Assembly (NCBI GenBank): GCA_947494205.1
Contig: CANLUH010000003.1
Coordinates: 310,001-374,000, forward strand
Length of the DNA stretch: 64,000 nucleotides
Source of the DNA: an uncultured Flavobacteriaceae bacterium
GTDB lineage: Bacteria; Bacteroidota; Bacteroidia; Flavobacteriales; Flavobacteriaceae
Direction: 5' to 3'
Of this stretch, positions 1 through 9,082 are shown piece after piece. Position 1 is the stretch's first letter. Every line of letters starts with the position of its first letter. The notes beneath the pieces were generated by a model, which made no database searches, was not told where the DNA came from, and saw only the letters and a list, made by a program, of their open reading frames with translations. Made by a program: the position numbers and the translations under genes.

Positions 1-186
1 AAAACTCTAGAATTAACACAGTAAGCCTACGATAATTTGGGATTATGGACATGGCAAAGTAAAAATGAATAGAAATTTTGAATAATAACTTTTCAAAATT
101 TCAATCTCATACCATTTCCCCTCAATAACACACACTTTTTTCGCAAAATTCCTTAATTTCGCATTTCTTATAATAAATCAGAAAAA
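1..186. other. Upstream region of ileS, no complete gene
   Basis: No complete gene is visible. Reading from base 1, the first frame runs seven codons to a TAA at 22-24, so this could be the tail of a + strand gene lying outside the window, but that is too short to identify. The rest is AT-rich and leads into ileS. A promoter-like TAATTTCG at 154-161 is one change away from TAnnTTTG. Confidence 0.3.
154..161 (+). promoter_or_regulatory. Possible -7 promoter element for ileS
   Basis: TAATTTCG resembles the Bacteroidota -7 consensus TAnnTTTG with one mismatch and lies 25 bases before the ileS start codon. No clear TTG-type -33 box was found at the usual spacing, so this is a weak call. Confidence 0.3.
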
Positions 187-3100
187 ATGAGTGCAGGATT
201 CCCTGAATATAAAGGACTTAACTTACCAAACGTAGCAAGTGAAATACTAGAGTATTGGAAGGACAATAATATCTTCGAAAAAAGTGTAACGACTAGAGAA
301 GGCGCAGCACCTTATGTGTTTTTCGAAGGCCCTCCATCTGCAAACGGATTACCAGGAGTACACCACGTTTTAGCACGAGCTATTAAAGATATTTTTCCGC
401 GTTACAAAACCATGAAAGGGTTTCAAGTAAAGCGTAAAGCAGGTTGGGATACACATGGTTTACCAATAGAACTTGGTGTAGAGAAGGAATTGGGGATTAC
501 AAAAGAAGATATAGGGAAAACGATTTCTGTAGAAGATTATAATGCAGCATGTCGTAAAGCAGTAATGCGTTATACAGACATCTGGAATAACTTAACCCAA
601 AAAATGGGATACTGGGTAGATATGGAAGACCCATATATTACCTACCAACCAAAATACATGGAAAGTGTATGGTGGCTATTAAAAGAGATTTATACTAAGA
701 AATTAATGTACAAAGGCTACACAATACAGCCTTATTCACCAAAAGCAGGAACAGGTTTAAGTTCTCACGAAGTTAATCAACCTGGCGCATACCAAGATGT
801 AACAGACACGACAATAGTAGCTCAATTTAAAGCTATAGAAAGTACATTACCAGAGTTTTTACAAAACGAAGGTGATATTCATTTCCTAGCTTGGACGACG
901 ACACCTTGGACCTTGCCAAGTAATACCGCATTAACCGTTGGTCCTAAAATCGATTATGTTTTAGTAGAAACCTACAACCAATACACGTTTAAACCAATGA
1001 ATGTGATTTTGGCAAAAGCATTGTTAGGTAAGCAATTTGGTGGAAAAAACAACGTACAAGTAGAAGAAAAACCAGCACTTTTAGAATACAAAAGTGGTGA
1101 TAAAAAAATACCGTTTTACGTAGTAAAAGAGTTTAAAGGAAAAGACCTTGTTGGTATAAAGTACGAGCAATTATTACCTTACGCATTACCAAATGATAAT
1201 CCAGAACATGCCTTTAGAGTTATTTCTGGAGATTTTGTAACCACAGAAGACGGAACAGGAATAGTACACACAGCACCAACATTTGGTGCAGATGATGCTT
1301 TGGTAGCTAAACAAGCATCACCAGAAATTCCGCCGCTTTTAGTAAAAGACGAGAATGATAATTTAGTGCCACTGGTAGATTTACAAGGTCGTTTTAGACC
1401 AGAAATGAAAGAGTTTGGCGGTAAGTATGTTAAAAACGAATATTACAATGATGGTGAAGCACCAGAGCGATCAATAGACGTAGAGCTTGCTATTAAATTA
1501 AAAGAAGAAAATAAAGCCTTTAAGGTTGAGAAATATAAGCACAACTATCCGCATTGTTGGCGTACAGATAAACCAATACTATACTACCCGTTAGATTCTT
1601 GGTTTATAAAAATTACAGATGTAAAAGGTCGCATGCATGAGCTAAATACAACTATTAACTGGAAGCCAGAATCTACAGGGACTGGACGTTTTGGTAATTG
1701 GTTAGCAAATGCAAACGATTGGAATTTATCGCGTTCACGCTATTGGGGAATTCCTTTGCCAATTTGGAGAACAGAAGACGGGAAAGAAGAAATCTGTATC
1801 GGTTCTGTTGAAGAATTAAAAGCAGAAATGGCAAAAGCTGTTACAGCAGGTGTGTTGAAAGCAGATATTTTTGAAGATTTTGAAGTTGGTAACAACTCCG
1901 AAGAAAACTATGCAAAATTAGATTTACATAAAAATATAGTAGACCAAATAACATTAGTATCACCATCTGGGCAACCAATGTGTAGAGAAAGTGATTTAAT
2001 AGATGTTTGGTTCGATTCTGGATCAATGCCTTATGCACAATGGCATTATCCATTTGAAAATAAAGAATTAATAGACGATAATAAAGCCTATCCAGCAGAT
2101 TTTATTGCAGAAGGAGTAGATCAAACCAGAGGATGGTTCTATACATTACATGCTATAGGAACTATGGTTTTCGATTCTGTAGCCTATAAGAATGTAGTTT
2201 CTAACGGACTGGTTTTAGATAAAAACGGACAGAAAATGTCCAAGCGTTTGGGGAATGCAACAGATCCTTTTGAAACCTTAGATACCTACGGAGCAGATGC
2301 TACGCGTTGGTACATGATTGCGAATGCAAACCCTTGGGATAATTTAAAGTTTGATTTAGAAGGGATAGAAGAAGTAAAACGTAAGTTCTTCGGGACATTG
2401 TATAATACCTATTCGTTTTTTCAGTTATACACTAACTTGGATAAGTTTACGTATGCAGAAGCGGATATAGCAATAGAAGAACGTCCAGAAATAGATCGTT
2501 GGATACTGTCTGAATTAAATACCTTAATTCAAAAAGTAGACGAGTACTACGCAGAATACGAGCCAACAAAAGCGGCACGTGCTATTTCTAACTTTACACA
2601 AGATTATTTAAGTAACTGGTATGTACGTTTAAGTAGAAGACGATTCTGGAAAGGCGATTACCAGCAAGATAAAATATCGGCATACCAAACATTATATACA
2701 TGTATGTTAACCATAGCAAAATTGGGAGCGCCAATTGCACCATTTTTTATGGATAAACTTTACCTAGACTTAACGAAAACCACACAGTCGGAAACATTCG
2801 AAAGTGTACATTTGGCAGAGTTCCCAAAAGCGAACGTAAACCTTATAGATAAGTCTTTAGAACGTAAAATGGAGAGTGCGCAAACAATATCATCATTAGT
2901 TTTGTCGTTAAGAGCTAAAGAGAAGATAAAAGTACGTCAGCCATTACAGAAAATTATGATTCCTGTTGACAATGCGCAACAGAAAGAAGAAATTTTAGCA
3001 GTGTCTAACTTAATAAAGCATGAAGTAAATGTTAAGGAAGTAGAGCTTTTAGATGATGCTTCAGATATTTTAGTTAAGCAAATAAAACCTAATTTTAAAG

Positions 3101-3594
3101 CGTTAGGCCCTCGTTTTGGTAAAGATATGAAAGCGATTGCTTCTGAAATTCAGAAACTTACATCGGAAGACATAAAAATAATTGAACAAAAAGGTGCGCT
3201 TGATGTCGAATGTAACGGAAAAAATATTACTTTAGAACTCAATGATGTTGAAATTACATCGCAAGACATTGAGGGATGGCTTGTTGCAAATGAAGGTGCT
3301 TTAACAGTTGCATTAGATGTTACAATTTCTGAAGATTTAAGAGAAGAAGGTATTGCACGTGAGCTCGTAAACCGTATTCAAAACTTACGTAAAGATTCAG
3401 GATTTGAAGTAACAGATAAAATAAACGTACAACTATTAGAGACAAAGGAAATTGTACAAGCGGTTCAGAATAATTTAGAATATATCAAGACTGAAACATT
3501 AACAGAAACTCTTGAAATTAAGGACCAAATAAATAATGGTATAGATATTGCTTTCGATGCAATAGAAACAAAGTTATTTATTCAAAAACATTAA
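187..3594 (+). CDS. ileS: Isoleucyl-tRNA synthetase, long type with GxHH motif
   Basis: This cytoplasmic class I enzyme charges tRNA-Ile with isoleucine. It is 1135 residues long, which fits the long, eukaryote-like IleRS type usual in Bacteroidota rather than the roughly 940-residue E. coli type. The catalytic core, the editing (CP1) insert, the KMSKR loop at residues 683-687, an anticodon-binding domain and a long C-terminal extension are in the expected order. The position that normally reads HxGH instead reads GVHH (residues 57-60), a swapped signature described for part of the IleRS2 group with very high mupirocin tolerance. The start is supported by a typical N-terminus and an AT-rich leader. 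The DksA-like gene starts 5 bases after the stop codon, so co-transcription is likely. Confidence 0.97.
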   Translation: MSAGFPEYKGLNLPNVASEILEYWKDNNIFEKSVTTREGAAPYVFFEGPPSANGLPGVHHVLARAIKDIFPRYKTMKGFQVKRKAGWDTHGLPIELGVEKELGITKEDIGKTISVEDYNAACRKAVMRYTDIWNNLTQKMGYWVDMEDPYITYQPKYMESVWWLLKEIYTKKLMYKGYTIQPYSPKAGTGLSSHEVNQPGAYQDVTDTTIVAQFKAIESTLPEFLQNEGDIHFLAWTTTPWTLPSNTALTVGPKIDYVLVETYNQYTFKPMNVILAKALLGKQFGGKNNVQVEEKPALLEYKSGDKKIPFYVVKEFKGKDLVGIKYEQLLPYALPNDNPEHAFRVISGDFVTTEDGTGIVHTAPTFGADDALVAKQASPEIPPLLVKDENDNLVPLVDLQGRFRPEMKEFGGKYVKNEYYNDGEAPERSIDVELAIKLKEENKAFKVEKYKHNYPHCWRTDKPILYYPLDSWFIKITDVKGRMHELNTTINWKPESTGTGRFGNWLANANDWNLSRSRYWGIPLPIWRTEDGKEEICIGSVEELKAEMAKAVTAGVLKADIFEDFEVGNNSEENYAKLDLHKNIVDQITLVSPSGQPMCRESDLIDVWFDSGSMPYAQWHYPFENKELIDDNKAYPADFIAEGVDQTRGWFYTLHAIGTMVFDSVAYKNVVSNGLVLDKNGQKMSKRLGNATDPFETLDTYGADATRWYMIANANPWDNLKFDLEGIEEVKRKFFGTLYNTYSFFQLYTNLDKFTYAEADIAIEERPEIDRWILSELNTLIQKVDEYYAEYEPTKAARAISNFTQDYLSNWYVRLSRRRFWKGDYQQDKISAYQTLYTCMLTIAKLGAPIAPFFMDKLYLDLTKTTQSETFESVHLAEFPKANVNLIDKSLERKMESAQTISSLVLSLRAKEKIKVRQPLQKIMIPVDNAQQKEEILAVSNLIKHEVNVKEVELLDDASDILVKQIKPNFKALGPRFGKDMKAIASEIQKLTSEDIKIIEQKGALDVECNGKNITLELNDVEITSQDIEGWLVANEGALTVALDVTISEDLREEGIARELVNRIQNLRKDSGFEVTDKINVQLLETKEIVQAVQNNLEYIKTETLTETLEIKDQINNGIDIAFDAIETKLFIQKH

Positions 3595-3599
3595 AGATT

Positions 3600-3983
3600 A
3601 TGCCAGTAGAAAATACAGCAAGATACTCAGACGAACAATTAGCGGAATTTAAAACGCTTATATTAGATAAAATAGAAAAAGCACAGCACGATTTAGAACT
3701 TATTAAAAGTGCGTATATGAATGACCATAATAATGGTACAGACGATACGTCTCCAACTTTTAAGGCTTTCGATGAAGGTAGTGCAGTAATGAGTAAAGAG
3801 TCGAATTCTCAATTAGCAATTAGACAAGAGAAATTTATTAGAGATCTTAAAAATGCTATTATTAGAATTGAGAATAAAACATACGGTATTTGTCGTGTAA
3901 CAGGAAAACTAATTAATGCAAAACGCTTAGAATTAGTGCCACATGCTACCTTAAGTATTGAGGCTAAAAATATGCAGAAGTAA
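3600..3983 (+). CDS. TraR/DksA family regulator with degenerate zinc finger
   Basis: This 127-residue protein has the DksA/TraR layout: an N-terminal helical coiled-coil region (about residues 9-95) followed by a short C-terminal finger beginning YGICRVTGKL. Family members act in the secondary channel of RNA polymerase with ppGpp. Only one finger cysteine (C98) remains; the other three expected metal ligands are replaced (the CxxC partner is T, and the distal pair reads SIEA). From memory this form is common in Bacteroidota, so it is probably a functional lineage variant rather than a broken gene. It follows ileS by 5 bases and is followed by a strong terminator at 4066-4109. The function in this lineage is inferred from family only. 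Confidence 0.85.
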   Translation: MPVENTARYSDEQLAEFKTLILDKIEKAQHDLELIKSAYMNDHNNGTDDTSPTFKAFDEGSAVMSKESNSQLAIRQEKFIRDLKNAIIRIENKTYGICRVTGKLINAKRLELVPHATLSIEAKNMQK

Positions 3984-4065
3984 TATTTTCTCTGGAATAA
4001 ATAATATATTCTAGTATACAATTTAAACGCTGAGATTAAGCTTTATTGTGTACTTGTAAACTATA

Positions 4066-4109
4066 AAAAGCGTTTCGATAATTGTATTGAAACGCTTTTC
4101 TCGTTTTTA
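4066..4109 (+). terminator. Intrinsic terminator after ileS-dksA-like operon
   Basis: A 15-bp stem (4066-4080 with 4085-4099, one G-U wobble) closes a 4-base loop ATTG and is followed by a T-rich run ending near 4109. It lies between the DksA-like gene and the next secreted protein gene. Confidence 0.8.
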
Positions 4110-4135
4110 AATTAAGTTGTTGTAATAAAAGAATA

Positions 4136-4759
4136 ATGAAGTATATTTTTTATTTCGTTTTAATGATTTTTTCAATAGGAATAAACGCCCAAAAAGTAGT
4201 TGAGAATACTATTGATGCTAAAAATATATCCACGGTTGTTATAGAAGGAGACGATATGTTTCGTATTAAGTTAACATCGAAACCAGTTAAAACGATTACT
4301 CTAAAAACAAAAAGTGAAGGCGAGTACAGCGAAGATGTTGTTGTTTTATCGTCTGTAAAAGAAGATTCCTTAATAATCTCTAGTGTCTTTCAGCCATTGT
4401 TTGTAAGTTATAACGATAAATTGAGTGCACATAAGGTGTTGTCTATAGAAACAGAGCTAATTATTCCTGAAAATTGTACAGTTTATCTTAAAAGCAAAAT
4501 AGCAAGTGCTGAGGTTGCAGGAGCATATAAAACGTTAACTATAGAACTGTCTCAAGGTAATTGTAGTTTAATATCTTTTAGAGGTAATGCTCTCGTGAAT
4601 ACTATAGATGGGCAAATTATACTAAATACCAACTACGCTACTATAGAAACATATACTAGAACAGGAACTATAACTAGAGAAGAAATAACTTCTGGAAATA
4701 ATAAAATTAAATTAAATTCTGTTAATGGAAATATAAGTGTTACCAATACTAAAAAATAA
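4136..4759 (+). CDS. Secreted protein, possible DUF2807/DUF4097-like beta-helix
   Basis: The 207-residue product starts with a Sec signal peptide (about residues 1-18, ending at INAQ) and continues as a beta-rich chain with alternating hydrophobic residues. Late segments such as VNTIDGQIILNTNYATIETY and VNGNISVTNT resemble the repeated strands of putative auto-transporter adhesin (DUF2807) or DUF4097 proteins, which fold as short parallel beta-helices. No catalytic motif is visible. The protein is probably periplasmic or surface exposed. It precedes lspA by 34 bases and may share its transcript. Function unknown. Confidence 0.65.
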   Translation: MKYIFYFVLMIFSIGINAQKVVENTIDAKNISTVVIEGDDMFRIKLTSKPVKTITLKTKSEGEYSEDVVVLSSVKEDSLIISSVFQPLFVSYNDKLSAHKVLSIETELIIPENCTVYLKSKIASAEVAGAYKTLTIELSQGNCSLISFRGNALVNTIDGQIILNTNYATIETYTRTGTITREEITSGNNKIKLNSVNGNISVTNTKK

Positions 4760-4793
4760 ACTTATATTTTAGCATAGATTATTTAAAGATTAT

Positions 4794-5423
4794 ATGTCAA
4801 TAAAAAAAGCCTCAATATTTATTATTCTGTTATTACTTATAGATCAAATAAGTAAAATATATGTAAAGCTACACTTTCAATTAGGAGAAGATGTTGAAGT
4901 TTTTAACTGGTTTAAAATTTACTTTATAGAAAACGATGGTATGGCTTGGGGCACTAAACTAAGCGATATTATTCCGTTTATAAGCGATAGAACTGCAAAG
5001 CTAAGTTTAACAGTATTTAGAATATTCGCTATTATGGGTATTGGTTATTGGCTATACACTATTATTATAAAACAAAAATCTAAAGTATTAATAATTGCTT
5101 TAATATTTATTTTTGCTGGTGCGTTAGGTAATATTATAGATTCTGTTTTCTATGGCGTAATATTTAACGATAGTGTAGCGCAAGTAGCAACATTTTTACC
5201 CGAAGAAGGTTACGATTCTCTATTGCATGGTAAAGTAGTAGATATGTTGTATATGCCTATTTGGGAGGGTAATTTACCAGATTGGTTACCTGTATATGGT
5301 GGTAAACGTTTTAATTTCTTTGAGCCCGTATTTAATATTGCTGATGTAGCAATAAGCATAGGATTTGGTGTCTTAATCTTCTTTAATAAAAAAGCGTTTC
5401 CTAAAACAATAGAAAACGCTTAA
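4794..5423 (+). CDS. lspA: Lipoprotein signal peptidase (SPase II)
   Basis: This inner-membrane aspartyl peptidase cleaves the signal peptide of prolipoproteins after lipid attachment. At 209 residues it is longer than the roughly 160-residue E. coli enzyme. The conserved blocks are present: IDQISK (D17), ENDGMAWG, GNIID (catalytic D116) and FNIADVAIS (catalytic D184), with four predicted membrane helices. The extra length lies between the two catalytic aspartates (about residues 124-175) and is hydrophilic. Many lipoproteins in this window (for example those beginning at 24514, 30841, 39801 and 42156) would be its substrates. The end of the gene contains a small AAGCGTTT/AAACGCTT inverted repeat. 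Confidence 0.95.
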   Translation: MSIKKASIFIILLLLIDQISKIYVKLHFQLGEDVEVFNWFKIYFIENDGMAWGTKLSDIIPFISDRTAKLSLTVFRIFAIMGIGYWLYTIIIKQKSKVLIIALIFIFAGALGNIIDSVFYGVIFNDSVAQVATFLPEEGYDSLLHGKVVDMLYMPIWEGNLPDWLPVYGGKRFNFFEPVFNIADVAISIGFGVLIFFNKKAFPKTIENA

Positions 5424-5455
5424 TTGGTTTATATAGTAGTTAAGTATTCAGTTTT

Positions 5456-5487
5456 AAACGCGCTGTATTAAAATATGCGCTGTTTTT
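5456..5487. terminator. Possible bidirectional terminator between convergent genes
   Basis: AAACGCGC (5456-5463) pairs with GCGCTGTTT (5477-5485) allowing a one-base bulge, followed by a short T run to 5487. It sits between lspA (+) and the response regulator gene (-), where a shared terminator is expected. The A/T runs on each side are short, so efficiency is uncertain. Confidence 0.45.
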
Positions 5488-5562
5488 AATAAGTATAGAA
5501 TATATTTTGTATTCTATGGTTGTAAGTATACAATAATTTTTTCCCTATTCTAAAGCCTAAAA

Positions 5563-5976
5563 CTAGGCACTGTTTCTAAAAATACTCTCAAAGTCATTAA
5601 TATTTACAGGTTTTATTAAGTAATCTGTAACACTAGATAAAGATTTTGCCCGATCTACATCTACAGGGTTAATAGAAGAACTTACAACATACAGAGTAAT
5701 TACTTTATTAAAGCGAGGTTTTATTTTTGTAAACAGTTCTAAAAACTCCCATCCATCCATGATTGGCATGTTTAAGTCTAAGAAAATAATATCTGGAATT
5801 TTATTTGCAGTTAAATTTTGTAATAAGGCTTCAAAGTAATCTATACTTTCTTTACCATCATTAAAAATAAGTAGGTTCTTGCATAGTTTTCTTGTATTAA
5901 TAATACGTTTAACAAGATTTACATAGATGCTATCATCATCTATAATACAAGCCAATTCTACAGGTGCGTTTTTCAT
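5563..5976 (-). CDS. Single-domain response regulator
   Basis: The 137-residue protein is a lone receiver (REC) domain. The acidic pocket is at D13-D15, the phosphoacceptor is D67 in FLDLNMP, a conserved serine lies in VVSSS (about 99-101), and the conserved lysine is K122 in LIKPVN. There is no output domain, so it most likely passes phosphate on or acts by protein-protein contact, like CheY or Rcp1-type regulators. It begins 3 bases after the stop codon of the sensor kinase gene, which argues that the two form one operon and a cognate pair. Confidence 0.93.
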   Translation of the reverse strand: MKNAPVELACIIDDDSIYVNLVKRIINTRKLCKNLLIFNDGKESIDYFEALLQNLTANKIPDIIFLDLNMPIMDGWEFLELFTKIKPRFNKVITLYVVSSSINPVDVDRAKSLSSVTDYLIKPVNINDFESIFRNSA

Positions 5977-5979
5977 AAA

Positions 5980-7425
5980 TTAAAATTGGATTTTAAAAGT
6001 TGTTCCTTTTTCTACTTCACTTTCAACAAAAATTTCTCCATTCAAGGACTCGACTTGGTTTTTAGTTATAAATAGTCCAATACCTACGGCATCCTCATTA
6101 TAATGAAACGTTTTGTACATACCAAATAATTTTTTGCCAAATCTCTCCATATCTATACCTCGACCATTGTCTGTAACCTCTAAAATTGTTTTATCATTTT
6201 CTATATACGTTTTTAGTTTAATAATAGCATTGCGTTCTTCGTGCTTGTATTTTATTGCATTAGTAATTAAATTAAGTAAAATACTTTCCATATAAGCAGG
6301 AATGTATTGAATAGATTGCGCTTCGGAAAAATCAGATTCTATTACAACATGACCCTCCATTATAATATGTTTAATAGATTTCGAAACGATTTGAAGCGTC
6401 TCTTTAAAAGAGACATCAATCTTATTTTGATCTGTTTTAGTCTGTATAGTTACTACATCATTTAAGTGTTCTATAGTAGTATTTAAACTTTCAGAAATAT
6501 CTTTTATGCTGTCTATAAGCTCTAGTTTTTCGTCTACAGATTGTAAATCGTCAATAAGTTGTACAATAAGCGATAAGTTACTCGTGTGCGATCTTAAATT
6601 ATGAGAAACAATGTGTGCGAAATTGAATAACCTAGAATTTTGAGAAGCAATAATCTCTGATGTTTTTTGAAGATGTAATGTCTTTAATTTTTCTTCATCT
6701 ATATCTTGGAAAACCCCTCTAATACCTATAATATCTTTATCATCATTATAAACGGGTTTGCCTATAGCCTTGGCCCAAAATATACGTTTGTTAGCAGTAA
6801 CCATTTTAATTTCTGTATTAAAAGGTGTACCTGCCATTGCACATTTAAAAAAGGCATCTGCAGCACGTTGGTGATGTTCTTCTGCGTAATAATTAGATGA
6901 GTTTTTTAGAGATGGAATATAGTCTTCAGGATATTCCATAATACGCCTGGTCTCTTTGTCCCAATAACTTTTTTGCTCTATAAAGTCGACATACCAACTT
7001 CCGGTAGATGTCATTTCTGCACTTTCGCGGTAGTAGAAATTATCGTCTTTAACCTTAGTGCTTGTTTTAATTTTACTTTCGAAGAAGAAAATAACCTTAG
7101 AATGCTCGTGTACATTTACAGGCAATTTAGAGTTCGTTTTGCAAGTATATTCTTTAAAATCTCCATTCTTTTTTCTAATTTGAATAGTTTGCTTAAAATC
7201 TACATTATTCTCTACTAAACTGTAAAAATTGTCTCTAAATAAAGCTCTGTGGTCTTTGTGTATTAATTGTTCTAGAAAGTAATCTAATTTCGTTGCTATT
7301 TCATTTTGTGAATACTCTAAACTGGATATAAAAGCCGAAGACCAATAGCTTGTATTGTCTTTTAACTCCCAATAGCCAATATCGAGGTCATCTATAACAT
7401 TCTGGAAAAGTTCGTTTTTTATCAT
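5980..7425 (-). CDS. PAS-domain sensor histidine kinase
   Basis: The product (481 residues from the chosen start) has two PAS-type sensor regions (about 5-120 and 130-248, the second ending in the PAC-like GIRGVFQDIDEEK), then a histidine kinase core. The phosphoaccepting histidine lies in FAHIVSHNLRS (about residue 275), the N box is NLITNAIKYK, and the G boxes are DNGRGID and VGIGLFITK. There is no membrane segment, so it senses an internal signal. A longer start 36 bases upstream exists, but the ATG at 7423-7425 gives a normal MIKNELFQ start just before the first PAS. It is co-directional with the response regulator 3 bases downstream. Confidence 0.92.
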   Translation of the reverse strand: MIKNELFQNVIDDLDIGYWELKDNTSYWSSAFISSLEYSQNEIATKLDYFLEQLIHKDHRALFRDNFYSLVENNVDFKQTIQIRKKNGDFKEYTCKTNSKLPVNVHEHSKVIFFFESKIKTSTKVKDDNFYYRESAEMTSTGSWYVDFIEQKSYWDKETRRIMEYPEDYIPSLKNSSNYYAEEHHQRAADAFFKCAMAGTPFNTEIKMVTANKRIFWAKAIGKPVYNDDKDIIGIRGVFQDIDEEKLKTLHLQKTSEIIASQNSRLFNFAHIVSHNLRSHTSNLSLIVQLIDDLQSVDEKLELIDSIKDISESLNTTIEHLNDVVTIQTKTDQNKIDVSFKETLQIVSKSIKHIIMEGHVVIESDFSEAQSIQYIPAYMESILLNLITNAIKYKHEERNAIIKLKTYIENDKTILEVTDNGRGIDMERFGKKLFGMYKTFHYNEDAVGIGLFITKNQVESLNGEIFVESEVEKGTTFKIQF

Positions 7426-7520
7426 GGGGGCAACGAAAATTAGGGATTCTCTAGAAATCAAATATAAGAACTTTTTTACAATTAATCGATGAAAAATGAC
7501 TTTAATCGATGTTTTGTGTG

Positions 7521-8084
7521 CTAAAAACGATAGATTTTCTTAGGAGTTACACAATAATCTAAAGGGATATCACCATCGAAAACACCTTGTATTTCAGCTT
7601 CAGCTTCAAAAAAAGAAAGTCCTATTTTTAAAGTTTCAGGTTTGCACTTAGCTAAGAATTTATCGTAAAATCCTTTGCCATAACCTACTCTATTGCCTTT
7701 AGTATCGAAAGCTAAAAGCGGAATAAAAACGACGTCAATTTTAGAGTCGTTAATTTCTATACCATCTATAGGTTCGGGAATATTATAAGCGTTTAATTTT
7801 ATAGTAGTAGCATCAGTTAATAAGAAGTTGGTTAACTCGGAGGTACTAAAGTCGCTTTTAGAAATAACTATATTTTTATCTTTCCCAGATAATATATTCA
7901 GAATATAATCTGTATTAATTTCTTTCTGCGCTTCGATAGATAAAAAAATATGATAAAAACTAAAGTTCCAAATATCTAAAGTTAATAATAGATTGGCTAT
8001 AGAAAGGCTTAAATCCTCAATAGCATCTTCAGTTAGAGTATTGCGAAGATTTTTATATTTTTTTCGCAGTTCTTGCTTGGTCAT
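7521..8084 (-). CDS. 5-formyltetrahydrofolate cyclo-ligase
   Basis: This cytoplasmic enzyme converts 5-formyl-THF to 5,10-methenyl-THF using ATP, returning the storage folate to the one-carbon pool. The 187-residue length is typical. Recognised features are the basic N-terminal MTKQELRKKY and the signature GNRVGYGKGFYDKFL (about residues 130-144), which forms the nucleotide/folate site. It is the last gene of a likely operon rimK - zinc hydrolase - cyclo-ligase, beginning 23 bases after the zinc hydrolase gene. Confidence 0.94.
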   Translation of the reverse strand: MTKQELRKKYKNLRNTLTEDAIEDLSLSIANLLLTLDIWNFSFYHIFLSIEAQKEINTDYILNILSGKDKNIVISKSDFSTSELTNFLLTDATTIKLNAYNIPEPIDGIEINDSKIDVVFIPLLAFDTKGNRVGYGKGFYDKFLAKCKPETLKIGLSFFEAEAEIQGVFDGDIPLDYCVTPKKIYRF

Positions 8085-8107
8085 TCGTTTTTTATTTAAA
8101 TAACTTC

Positions 8108-9082
8108 TTAATCAATTAAAGCAGTAGAAACATGAAATAAAGCGTCACCTTGGTAAATAATAGGGGACTGGTTAACATTAATAATATAACCAGAATTTGG
8201 TGCTTTTACAAAGTGATTAAATTTGCCGTAAGGATCCGTAATATTCCCAATATTTTGATGTTTTTCTATATAATCGTTAATACTTACAGAAGGTTTAAAC
8301 ATTCCAGAATATTTTGCACGAACCCATTTACTTTCGTCTATATAAATACAACGTTTTTTAGGTTTCGAAATAGTAAACTGTTTCTTCAACATGCCATAAT
8401 GATTTAAAATACGCTTAGCACCATTAACACCAGTATTGGTAACATTGGTATCTATATGAAACGATTTACCACCTTCGAATAATAAAATAGGAATTCCCAT
8501 TTTATTACAAGCACTTCTAAACGTTTTATTGGTATTTCTAGAATATAAAATAAAAGGAGCTCCAAAAATCTCTGCAGCAATATCTAAGTCTTCATTACCT
8601 TTTTCTACTCTTATTTGCGGTGCATTAAAACGTAAAGCACCACCAGTATGAAAATCTAATACAAAATCGGCATGTGGCACAACATCTGTAATTAATTGGT
8701 GTGCCACTCTAGAAGCCAAAGCGCCAGATTTGCTACCCGGAAACATACGGTTTAAGTCTCTACCATCAGGAAACTCACGTTCCATATTTATAAAACCAAA
8801 AACATTAAGTACAGGAATACAGATGGTTGTGCCTATTTTGGGCTTATTAATACCTTTAGATATTATTTGTCGCACTATTTCAACGCCATTAACTTCGTCA
8901 CCGTGTATGCCAGCTGTCATTAAAATGGTTGGCCCAGGTTTTTTAGAGCGTTCTATAATTACAGGAACAGTTACGGGTGTATGTGTATGTAGTTTAGCAA
9001 GATTAAAACTAACCTCTTTACGCTCTCCTGGCTTTATGTCTTCTCCTAAAATATGTAAAGTAGTCTCGTTTTTTTTTGTCAT
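8108..9082 (-). CDS. Succinylglutamate desuccinylase/aspartoacylase-family zinc hydrolase
   Basis: The 324-residue soluble protein belongs to the AstE/AspA branch of the M14 carboxypeptidase fold. Zinc ligands are H60 and E63 in GIHGDEVNG, plus H145 in LDFHTGG. The substrate-binding block DGRDLNRMFPG is at about 106-116. A C-terminal beta-rich portion (about 240-324) follows the catalytic domain, as in other family members. The start codon directly abuts the stop codon of rimK, implying tight co-translation. No arginine succinyltransferase genes are nearby, so a role in that pathway is unlikely. The context suggests it may act on RimK products (inference). Confidence 0.88.
   Translation of the reverse strand: MTKKNETTLHILGEDIKPGERKEVSFNLAKLHTHTPVTVPVIIERSKKPGPTILMTAGIHGDEVNGVEIVRQIISKGINKPKIGTTICIPVLNVFGFINMEREFPDGRDLNRMFPGSKSGALASRVAHQLITDVVPHADFVLDFHTGGALRFNAPQIRVEKGNEDLDIAAEIFGAPFILYSRNTNKTFRSACNKMGIPILLFEGGKSFHIDTNVTNTGVNGAKRILNHYGMLKKQFTISKPKKRCIYIDESKWVRAKYSGMFKPSVSINDYIEKHQNIGNITDPYGKFNHFVKAPNSGYIINVNQSPIIYQGDALFHVSTALID

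Noticed and set aside
4136..4759. T9SS cargo or adhesin
   Set aside because: There is a signal peptide and beta-rich sequence, but no T9SS sorting domain or recognised adhesin repeat at the C-terminus.
5392..5421. Terminator at the end of lspA
   Set aside because: The AAGCGTTT/AAACGCTT stem lies inside the coding region and lacks a T run; the structure at 5456-5487 is a better candidate.
8108..9082. Arginine succinyltransferase pathway enzyme (AstE)
   Set aside because: No other ast genes are nearby, and the tight link to rimK points to a different substrate.
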